From Spongilla lacustris (lineage: Eukaryota > Porifera > Demospongiae > Spongillida > Spongillidae), in NCBI GenBank assembly GCA_949361645.1, contig OX442427.1, forward strand, positions 7,499,693 through 7,563,692: a stretch of DNA of 64,000 nucleotides, given 5' to 3'. Both the position numbers and the translations under genes were made by a program. Shown here one piece after another: positions 1 to 10,300 of this stretch (positions are counted from its first letter, which is position 1; every line of letters begins with the position of its first letter). The notes below the pieces were generated by a model. It saw nothing but the letters and a program-made list of their open reading frames with translations. It ran no database searches and was not told the origin of the DNA.

Positions 1-1980
1 GGGGAGGGGGGGGGGGGGGAGGGATCCACCACTGGGATGGGATGGTTTATAGACCCAGAAACGCACACGGTTCATATGGGCACTCTACTTTATTAGGAGG
101 GTGTTGTTATGACATTTGAGTCATAGGGAGTATCAGAAAATTTTATGCAGATCCTGCATCGATCTACAGATCAGCTTGAAGTATGCTAGGATAAAGAGAT
201 CTCTAAAGGCAGACATCACAACCAATTGGACTTATGTACATTATTGATTTATTGCCAGCTTCTGGCCTATGCTAACTGCAACTGGAGGGGGCGGAACTCA
301 AGCATCAAACGAGGGGGAGGGGGAGGAGATCAGTCGATCCCCCCCAATCCCCCCTAAACTAAAATGTTCAGTACATCTATATCCTACTGACATTTACTAT
401 GGGAAAGGATATGATGGCAATGAACTAATATTGCAAAAACTAGTATATCAAAGCATATAAATTACTACTCAAGATACAGTTACTGGAACACATCCATACA
501 TGTGTATATATAAGGGCATTGTATAAATTTCCGAATTGGATATTGTAACAAATCAAATAACGGACATTCTGAATACAATTCCCTGAGTCGCTTTCTCTTG
601 CATTGCACTACTATATGTAATCGTTTAATAATGCACAATGTTGGGCATGGCACAATACCAAAGTAGAGTCATGCATGAGTGGATATCCGCGAACTGCACA
701 TATATGTTGCACGAGATTGCACATTGGCATTGCATTTTTTGGACGAGAGTGCGAGATCAATATTTAATTTGTTGATGTCACTATACAGAGGCGGCCCCAG
801 CATCTACCAAGGGGAGGGGCCAAGCACACGAGGGGCACGGCTGTATGCGGCTGGAAACTAGGTTTTACAATTAGAACGTACGGTATGTATGTCCATAATT
901 GAAAAGAAACACCTCATTACTGAGTACCCGTGTTTCGAAGCTCGTAGCACCTCAGTAAAACCAGCAAATCAAAATATGAAAAAGGATTCAAACACCACAT
1001 TCATTTTTATGTTTTCAAGACTTTACATACACACTCCACGTCATACGGCAATGGTATGCGCAAAGTGTTTACAGAACGCCACGCGGCAATCATTTTGGAG
1101 GGGTGGGTACTAAATTCAGTACAGTGGACTTCGTGCACTAATCCAGAAGGTATGCTTACAACACCGATGAGTAAGAGAGATGTGGCTGTTAGAATTCTCA
1201 GTCTTTAAGTACTAACGAATTTTCTGTCGTCCCAAACAACGCGATAGTATTTCATGAATAATCGATACGACTCTCGTTATATATGTATGTACGTGTTATA
1301 TACAGGAATGGATTACCACATGCACCAAGAGCCCAAGCACTGCAGAGTGTGTGGGCAACGGCTAAAATGCGCAAATAGAAGCAAATAGCCATGCAGCTAT
1401 GATTGCAAAACATTGCAGATAATTTGCTTATTGCCTTTGGCCTCACTGCCTCAACTGTAAGCATTCTATGCAAAGAACCATCCTTTGACAAAGGAGATAC
1501 ATCACAGGTGTTGTATAACGCGTACGCCATTTCAGTGGTAAATATACATACCAATGAAGAATGCATGCAAGGTAAATGCACTTTTTCAAAATAAATAACT
1601 GCTATGACTTCATAATACACAAAATCACTATGCAGGTGTGTGCGCACATTGAGGACATGTGAGGAGGTCAACTGTTGGCAGAGGCTGCCAACCAAAGGTC
1701 CGAGTCACACCCAACAGGTTCATAGCACTTTGGAAGATTGCCCCACCTCCATTCTTCTCTCATGATCATTGTCCACTACTTGCAAGCCAGACTATTTTCA
1801 ACCAGCTGAAGTGTCAGTCAGCTGTGTTCCTGCCTTCTGACACAGCCCCCTGAGCTCCAATGCAAAACACTGGTATGCACCAATGCAAGTGGGTAGCAGC
1901 AACAGGTGCATGGGTGAAAACTGCCCTTCAAAATGCATACACTAGAAGACCACCTTCACACAATGGGCTATTCCAGTTAA
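1..1980. other. No supported gene; AT-rich spacer
   Basis: The stretch opens with a G/A-rich run and then reads as AT-rich non-coding DNA. Short open frames occur on both strands (for example 1403-1594 plus), but none shows a recognisable domain, and none is joined to another by convincing splice sites. I see nothing I can name. Confidence 0.5.
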
Positions 1981-2129
1981 TAAGTGTACACCCCTTCTGA
2001 TGACATTATTTATAAAGTAACCCCGTTGGATACAGATACTAATTATACCCTCCCTCAAGACAGATATATTACTGAACAGTCACACAACACACCACATCCC
2101 TCAAGACTGCAGTATGTCTCAGTACACTA

Positions 2130-2561
2130 CACCCAGGATATGATTTGTAGTTCCTACAGGACATGTTTTATACCATTCACACACTCCCCCCCCTCCCCCA
2201 GGACAAGATTTATAGGACCACCCCTCCCCCTGGACATTACTTATATCATTCCCCACCCCCACCAGTACCCCCAATACATGGATTTACACTTTCCCCAAGA
2301 CATGATTAATACCATTCACCCCCCTCCCCCCCCCCCCCGGGCAAGGTTTATAGCAGCCCCCCCCTTGGACATGACTTATATCACCCCCCCCTCCCACCCC
2401 CACCCCAAGTCAAGATTTATAGCGCCCCCATGGACATGACATATACCACCCCCACTCCCCCAGGATATGGATTATAATTCCCCCCCCCCACTCATCCCCC
2501 AGGACAAGATTTATAGCACCATCACCACACACACACACACACACACACACACGTACACACG

Positions 2562-2651
<90 letters not shown>

Positions 2652-2790
2652 CACACCCAGACATGACTCATACCACCCCCACCCCCCCGAACACTAGGAT
2701 AATAACTCCCCCCAGGTCATGATTTATGTCATTACATGGATTATAATATCGAACATACCCCCCAGGACACAAATTTATATCATCAGTAGG
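2130..2790. repeat. Degenerate C-rich tandem repeat with embedded (CA)n
   Basis: Imperfect units of roughly 50-60 bp recur, each with a core like CAGGACAAGATTTATAGCACC or GGACATGACTTATATCACC followed by C-runs. A (CA)n microsatellite with a few G interruptions fills about 2525-2650. Long open frames here (TH/CV repeats) are by-products of the dinucleotide repeat. Confidence 0.75.
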
Positions 2791-4460
2791 TGTGTACACT
2801 TATTTACTGGAATAGCATATGAGTCGATTTATTCAAAGTGAAGCAACTGCAATGCATTGTTAAAGACCATTAATTCTGTTTTTTATTTTTTAGAGATAAG
2901 AGCCACAATTGGTTGCTGCCATTCCCTCCTCCAACAAGGAGTCAAAAGCTCATCATTAATGTGTGTATATGCATGCTACTCAGTACCACAGATATGTAAA
3001 GCTCCATTGGGCTATCTATGGCATGTGACAATACGTTCTGAAACCAATTTTAATTAGTAGCAATTCTGTTAGATTAATACATACCGAAGCATACATATCC
3101 GTACGTAGGCCTACATTACGAAGAAAATGGCCGATTTCAAGAGGCTTTAAAACCATTTCAGAAAATTCGTTAGCACTAGCTTTTACTAAAAGCAAATAGG
3201 ACATTCTACTTACTTTATCACAATAGTTGGTTTTTGCTCAGTTCTTGTGTCCGAGCGTCAGTATCGTTTATTGAATCCACGAGGTCACCGTTCCCCGCAA
3301 GGAGTACCTTTGCTTTCGAGCGCAAAAGCCAACGGTTCATAAGATAAGGCAATTTGGTTTCTGCTAAATAAAAGGGTCAATAGTGCTTGTAACTTGTGGT
3401 GTAGCGTTAAACTGCTTACTACATTTCTTGTACGTTCTATACAGCACATTCCTAAGGACATCGGTTGTCAAGTCCGTTGCTATGGGGCTTCAAAACCATT
3501 TCAAAATTTCTGGGCGTAGGGCCTAATTTCCACGCGTTCAATGAGAGCAGACAGCCGTGGGGGCGCCAAAAGGGGGCGTGGCTTACGATACTTTAGATAC
3601 GCGCGTAACCGTTTGATTCTAGATTGTTGCTAATGATGCACGCGAGCGAGCGCTAGAAGCTAAATTATGTTGTAGTATCTTTTAATTGTAGTGATTGATG
3701 ATAGTTTTAGGGATTGGGGGTGGGGGGAAGGGGGCGCCATAGCCTGGGGAGGGGGGGGGGGCCAATGCTCCATGGGCCCCCCCCCTCCGGCCGCCTATGC
3801 TATAGTGTGGCCCACCTGTCCCCACCCTCCCCCCCACACACACATATGCATGAGGTTTTTCTGAGTATGCTTTAGCACCATATGACAAACAATGGCGATA
3901 ACATATGGCTTTAAACATAATTATAATTCATCCTAAAAGTGCAGTTTCTAAAAACATTCTGCTGCAGCTTAAGGAGTTGCGAGATGACATCATGTGCTAT
4001 CCAGAGCATGAATATTGAAACAGCCAATTGCAAACTCTTCAATTTACAAATTACACATTTTCTAAACAACAAAAATGTACAGTCGTAGGTATGCGTACAT
4101 ACGGATTGGTAAGGCCAAAGCTCAAGTGGGTCATATGTGATGTCTCTGTCATGCAGGTTTGTGTTGTGCATGAAACACCTTGTGAACAAATAGTAGGCGA
4201 TCGATCAAGGGACATAGTCATGGTTCCAAAGTGGGAGGAGTCAAAGCCATACCTCTTGCTGATACATGTATATGTCAAGTGGGTGTTGCATGAAACACCA
4301 TGTGATGGAATAGTAGACCATTTTATATTGTGCCTGAAACACCATGTTATCAATTTGGAATACATTTTTGCTATATTAAACGGGTAATCCATTGGAATAT
4401 CAACCGGATTTAAGGGGTTGAACTACATGTACTTTAGTAATCTGAAAAGAATAAATTTAA
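2791..4460. other. No supported gene; small imperfect duplications
   Basis: AT-rich spacer. A phrase close to TGCATGAAACACC is repeated at about 4166, 4285 and 4333, giving a short imperfect tandem array. No coding evidence beyond chance open frames. Confidence 0.45.
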
Positions 4461-4539
4461 GTCCGTGATTATGATTAGTTTCATAATTACTTGGAATGTG
4501 CAGCTAACTTCAAAGGGATTCGATCGATGGACCCTACTG

Positions 4540-4700
4540 TTCATATCGATCGATGGACCCATTATATCGATCGATGGACCCTTCATATCGATCGATGGAC
4601 CCTTCATATCGATCGATGGGCCCTTCATATCGATCGATGGACCCTTCATATCGATCGATGGACCCTTCATATCGATCGATGGACCCTTCATATCGATATG
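4540..4700. repeat. 21-bp minisatellite (ATCGATCGATGGACCCTTCAT)
   Basis: About eight near-perfect 21-bp copies containing the self-complementary ATCGAT. Because 21 is divisible by three, several frames stay open on both strands and mimic short repeat proteins; this is not evidence of coding. Confidence 0.9.
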
Positions 4701-4879
4701 AAATAAAGCGGAATGGTGATATATCGATAATTAAAATAAACTAATTTGAGTAGAAACCATCAATTCGATAAGCAAGGTCCGTCGATGCGATTGTAAAAAC
4801 CTGTCGCTACGATTGCTGAAATGTGTATGCACATGTACAACATCGTACCGATAAAAAAAGATCAATTTTGTCCCATACG

Positions 4880-4930
4880 GCGCTTCATAACCAACCACTC
4901 GACCAACCACTCGACCAACTACTCGACGTG
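4880..4930. repeat. Short tandem repeat (ACCAACCACTCG)
   Basis: Three imperfect 12-bp copies at about 4889-4925. Minor local repeat. Confidence 0.6.
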
Positions 4931-5089
4931 GTCGCTGATCGGGCGCCTGCATACTAATTCGCAATGACTATAGCTTGTTAGTCATTAGTTGTGTACTCAT
5001 GAGGTAGAAAAAACAACCCCAGCTAGATTTTATTGTAAGGGGGATACGCTTCCCCCCCCCCCCCCCCCCCCCCCCCCCCCAGCAAAGGA

Positions 5090-5160
5090 GCGAGCGCTGT
5101 GAGCTCATCGATAGGGATCTGGGGCGGAGCCCCATGCAACCGCTTTGCAAATTGAGTCCC
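5090..5160. mobile_element. Fragment similar to the hAT element end at 24.4-24.5 kb
   Basis: The core TCTGGGGCGGAGCCCC and flanking matches (GCGCTG, AGCTC, AACC, CTTT, AAATT in the same order) resemble the subterminal part of the intact hAT element at 24450-24525. It lies between a 29-C run (5052-5080) and the assembly gap, so its full extent cannot be seen. I infer a related non-autonomous or decayed copy. Confidence 0.5.
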
Positions 5161-5188
5161 AAATCATAGCATAATATTGCTTAGTAGG

Positions 5189-5388
5189 NNNNNNNNNNNN
5201 NNNNNNNNNNNNNNNNNNNNNNNNNNNNNNNNNNNNNNNNNNNNNNNNNNNNNNNNNNNNNNNNNNNNNNNNNNNNNNNNNNNNNNNNNNNNNNNNNNNN
5301 NNNNNNNNNNNNNNNNNNNNNNNNNNNNNNNNNNNNNNNNNNNNNNNNNNNNNNNNNNNNNNNNNNNNNNNNNNNNNNNNNNNNNNNN
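5189..5388. other. Assembly gap (200 N)
   Basis: Exactly 200 consecutive N. The round number suggests a placeholder rather than a measured gap. Upstream exons of the UNC13D-like gene may be hidden or missing here. Confidence 0.98.
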
Positions 5389-5794
5389 CCCCCCCAACCC
5401 CAAATGTACCCCATGTACCCCCATATGTACCCCCCCCCCCACACACACACACACACATGTACCCCCACAACGGAATGGTCCCTATCTTTACAATATCTGT
5501 AGAAGAAGACATTGTGGAAACTAACTTGCAAAGGTGCGTATAGTATTGTGTGTGGGTGTGTGATGTGTGGTGTGGTGTGGTGGGCAGTGTGTGGTGTATC
5601 ATGTGTGATGTGTCATGTTACATACTACATATTGCAGTGTCTGGAGTAGAAAACCTATCAAATAAAGTTAAACAAGGTAAGGAGGTGAGGGGGAGGAACG
5701 GGGAGGAGAGAGAAAATGGGTGGAGTTGAGCATGGGGAGGAGAGGAATGGGGAGGAGGGACCACTTCACATAGAGCATTGGCCTGATCATCTCC

Positions 5795-6786
5795 CCTTCC
5801 CCTCCCCTCCCCTCCCCTCCTCTCCCCTCCCCTCCCCTCCCCTCCCTCCCTCCCCTCCCCTCCCCTCCCCTCCCCTCCCCTCCCCTCCCCTCCCCTCCCC
5901 TCCCCTCCCCCTCCCCTCCCCTCCCCTCCCCCTCCCCTCCCCTCCCCTCCCCTCCCCTCCCCTCCCCTCCCCTCCCCTCCCCTCCCCTCCCCTCCCCTCC
6001 CCTCCCCTCCCCTCCCCTCCCCTCCCCTCCCCTCCCCTCCCCTCCCCTCCCCTCCCCTCCCCTCCCCTCCCCTCCCCTCCCCTCCCCTCCCCTCCCCTCC
6101 CCTCCCCTCCCCTCCCCTCCCCTCCCCTCCCCTCCCCTCCCCTCCCCTCCCCTCCCCTCCCCTCCCCTCCCCTCCCCTCCCCTCCCCTCCCCTCCCCTCC
6201 CTCCCCTCCCCTCCCCTCCCCTCCCCTCCCCTCCCCTCCCCTCCCCTCCCCTCCCCTCCCCTCCCCCCCCCCCCCCTCCCCCCCCCCCCCCCTCCCCTCC
6301 CCTCCCCTCCCCTCCCCTCCCCTCCCCTCCCCTCCCCTCCCCTCCCCTCCCCTCCCCTCCCCTCCCCTCCCCTCCCCTCCCCTCCCCTCCCCTCCCCTCC
6401 CCTCCCCTCCCCTCCCCTCCCCTCCCCTCCCCTCCCCTCCCCTCCCCTCCCCTCCCCCTCCCCTCCCCTCCCCTCCCCTCCCCTCCCCTCCCCTCCCCTC
6501 CCCTCCCCTCCCCTCCCCTCCCCTCCCCTCCCCTCCCCTCCCCTCCCCTCCCCTCCCCTCCCCTCCCCTCCCCTCCCCTCCCCTCCCCTCCCCTCCCCTC
6601 CCCTCCCCTCCCCTCCCCTCCCCTCCCCTCCCCTCCCCTCCCCTCCCCTCCCCTCCCCTCCCCTCCCCTCCCCTCCCCTCCCCTCCCCTCCCCTCCCCTC
6701 CCCTCCCATCCCCTCCCCTCCCCCTCCCCTCCCCTCCCCTCCCCTCCCCTCCCCTCCCCTCCCCTCCCCTCCCCTCCCCTCCCCCT
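5795..6786. repeat. (CCCCT)n satellite, about 1 kb
   Basis: Nearly pure CCCCT pentamers with rare CCCT, CCCCCT or longer C interruptions. The minus strand is a continuous series of G4 runs, so it has strong G-quadruplex potential. The long SPPLP and GGEGR frames on the two strands are by-products. It lies just upstream of the first supported exon of the UNC13D-like gene. Confidence 0.95.
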
Positions 6787-6787
6787 T

Positions 6788-6943
6788 GGTTACATCAGAA
6801 GCCTATCTGTACTGCCGGTTTGGTGTGCTTTTGAAGACTGATTGGGACACTATGCAGCACCAAGACTTGAACACCTTCGAGCATCAAGAGAATGTTTGTT
6901 TTTCTTCTCTCCTGAGTGCAGGTGGTCCAGAAATCATTGAGTT
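6788..6943 (+). CDS. Candidate upstream exon of the UNC13D-like gene
   Basis: An open frame after the CCCCT satellite includes [15 protein letters not shown], which resembles the middle of a C2 domain, and ends GGPEIIE plus two bases before GTAAGA at 6944. That phase joins exactly to exon 7355. A good acceptor (TCCTGAGTGCAG) at about 6920 could instead define a 22-bp exon. The exon start is undecided. Confidence 0.4.
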
Positions 6944-6979
6944 GTAAGACTATAACTACGTATATGTGAGGATTGGGCA

Positions 6980-7350
6980 GCCATACCTCCCCTCCTTCTG
7001 TTCCACCCTCTCCTCCTCCCCTCCCTCATCATCCCCTCTCTCTCCTCTCCTCCTCCTCCCCTCCTTCCTTTCCTCCTCCCCTCCCTCCTCTCCTCCTCCT
7101 CCCCTCGCTCCTCTCCTCTCTCCTTCCTCTCCTCCTCCTCCCCTCCCTTACTATCCCCTCCCTCCTCTCCTCCCCTCCTTCCTTTCCTCTCTCCCTCCTC
7201 TCCTCCCCTCCTTCCTCTCCTCCCCTCCCTCCTCTCCTCCCCTCCTTCCTCCTCCTCCCCTCCTCCTCCTCCTCCTCCCCTCCCTCCTCTCCTCCCCTCC
7301 TTCCTCCCCTCCTTCCTCCCCTCCCTCCCCTCCTCCTCCTCTCCTCCTTA
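6980..7350. repeat. CT/CCT-rich polypyrimidine repeat before a 3' splice site
   Basis: Imperfect CTCCTCCCCTCC repeats run directly into the acceptor AATAG at 7350-7354 of the UNC13D-like gene, acting as a greatly extended polypyrimidine tract. Confidence 0.8.
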
Positions 7351-7354
7351 ATAG

Positions 7355-10300
7355 TTCTCTTGATGATCTGGAACATAAGCTTCTTGTTGTTGAGGTGTGG
7401 GGACAGAACAAGAAGAGAAGGAGGGACAGTAGTGCCAGTGGGCACAGGCTATCTACAGGTGGCAGTGATCCCACACAGTCTGTGCAGTCCCTTGATGACA
7501 GGTGAGTAAATTGACGGACGTCTACGCGTAGACAAAATTGGTCACAATCATCTACATGTAGACACTATTTCAGAGCAATTTTCAGGTATTTATATCCTCC
7601 AAAAAACATTCATTTTCTTACTGAGCCATCTAAACAGGTTAAACAACACATGGGTAGGTAGCATTTATAAGTTTATTACAATAAATGATATTCAAAGTAC
7701 ACAATCATCTACACATAGATGCATATGCGTCTATGCGTAGACGGCTTTTAAAGCATCAATTCAAGGCATCCTTAGAGGGTTAACAGTACAAATGTATGAG
7801 AAGGGAGCTGGGATATCAGTCTTGGGTGGGGGAGAATGTGTATGTGTGTAAGGGGTCCTGTGAGCTGTGTGCATTCCATCCTGACCACATCACACAATCT
7901 TTCTTTTTTATGTGTATTGAATGCCAGAGGATTTATATTGCAAATTGGCTCCTTTATCCCTACTGTTGTGCATGTGTGTGGGGGGGAGGGGGAGTCGGAA
8001 TTAGACACCCAAAGGTTCACCAGGCTAGAGGTGCCAGTTGCGACCCTTTGAGCTTTGACACAGTAGCACAAATAAATACAATTACTCGACCTGTACAATG
8101 TAATGTAGGTCTGCCACCATGCTGGTATTCCTTGGAAGGGCCTGTAGTGGGTTTCAGGATATCCCTCTGGGCACTGCAGACAGAGAACTAGCTATCTTCT
8201 CACACTCCAAAAAGCACGAGAGAGGAAAGGTGGCCATACAGCTTGGCTTTGAAGTACCCAAGGTGAGCACATGGGGGTGTGGCCAAGGTGAGCATATGGG
8301 GGTGTGGCCAAGGTGAGCACATGGAGGTGTGACCAAGGTGAGCACATGGGGGTGTGGCCAAGCTGAGCACATGGGGGTGTGGCCATGTGGGTGTGGCTTC
8401 AAAGAGCGTACGAAGTATGGCACTTGTTATGATGTGTTTTAAAAAAACCCAATGCAGTCTGGTGCTCCTATTCAAGAGGTGCTAGAGAGCTATGGAGTCC
8501 TATTCAAGGCCATTGTAAGGCATGAAAGTCAAAAGGTATGACATCATCAGCTGGAGTAGCCACTTGTTAGGTAGTGCCCATGCCTCTCTGTCAGGAGGGC
8601 AGTGAATGGACAAGGAACTGGTCTGCTGAGCTCCCACCTCTGGCCAGAGACCTTCTCCTCACTCATGCCAAGTGGTATGGCATTGGTACCCTCCAGAGAG
8701 TTGCTATGTAAGTCCCCCTGCATTTGTACCCCCCAGAGAGTTGCTATGTATGTCCTTGAATGCAAGCATTAGAAGGTCTTGGGGGGGGGGGGGGGGGGGG
8801 GGGGGAGGAAGTTCCAGCCATGGGTCTGGGGCCCTGTATACTGAAACTAATGAATGACTTGTCAACCACATTGTGGCTTGTGTGGGAAATAGGGGATAGC
8901 TGAGTAAGGGCCATGTGGCCATGAGTAAGGGGTACACAAGGGACTGTCTAACAAGCAATATTAAGTGCATGTGTAGTAAACATGGGCATGACACTCCTCA
9001 CTCCTACAAAAGGTATGGTCAAGCCACTCATGAATAACTATTTAGCTTGAGGATGGAACTAGATCTTATGGTAGCCATCCAATAATCTTTTTTGTAGCCC
9101 AAAAGCTGAAAAGACAAGGGTAGAATTTATATGCAGATTATGTTTCCCAACCCCTTCGTCTCCTTTCCCTCCTCCCCTCTCCTCCCTCCTCTCCTTTCCT
9201 CCTCCTACCTCCCCCTCCCATCCACCCCTCCCCTCCTCCCCATCCCTTACTCCCCACCTTTGTGTTACCTTATATATCACCCAACATGACACACTCCCAT
9301 GCAGAGAGCTGGGTCTGTTGCTGGACTACCATGGTTGCTATGGAGTAAAAATGGCTGCCTTCCTGTCCTTGTTAGAACAAGTAAAAGAGGCTTTACCTGT
9401 GACCACAATGGCTGGCAGCTCTGGTGGGGAACAGATGGAAGGTGTTGCTGCAACAAGCCACGAAGGGACTGAAGCCAATGAAAACAAACCTGATTCACTC
9501 CAATCCTCTCCACCTAGGAGTGGCCCCACCTCCCCTTCATCTGCCAGATCAGAAGTGACATCACCCTTCTCTAGTGAGCCCCTCCCATTTCCTGTTGTAC
9601 ATTCAATACCAAAGGAGCACAAAATTGAAAGTGAAAATGGATCAAAGGGTGCCACTGACCTTGGATACAGTGTTGATAGTGAAGGGTTGAGTGTTCCAGG
9701 TCCTCAGACCATTAGGCAGAAAGAGGAGGGGTCCAGAATATATGACCTGCACCTGGAACAGAAGTTGAATGAGTTAGGTAGAACCATTGAAGACAGGCTG
9801 AATTGTCACCTCTTTCTGTTCGATATCACCAAGCCAGAGGAATTGGAAGAGAATTTGAAGTAAGCTTGCATAATGTTAATCAATTGCAGGTAGACCAGGT
9901 GCATCCGGGGGACCATCTTAAAAAGTGCAGAAAGTAGCCCAAATAAAGAGCACCTGCACTGTTAACCTCCAAATAAAGAGCACCTGCACTGTTAACCTCC
10001 AAATAAAGAGGACCTGCACTGTTAACCTCCAAATAAAGAGTACCTGCACTGTTAACCTCCAACTAAAAGCCTCCAAATAAAGAGCACTTGCACTGTTAGC
10101 CTCCAAATAAAGAGCACCTGCACTGTTAGCCTCAACCCTAACTGTCCCTAAACAAGTAACACACAAAAGAAAGGACTTTGGAATCAAAGGCACTTTAACT
10201 GCTTCTTAGCCAATCCTCTTGTATGGCTAAAAGTCACTACATCTCCTTTGTATAGGGTCTTACAGAAGCTGTATTCACTTCGTCCATTTGTGGTCCAGTT

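Noticed and set aside
1252..1695. 147-residue minus-strand ORF
   Set aside because: No domain, no splice partner and biased to Cys/His/Ser in AT-rich spacer; treated as chance.
5618..6834. 360-370-residue GGEGR and SPPLP open frames
   Set aside because: Pure translation of the (CCCCT)n satellite; both strands stay open for lack of stop-forming bases.
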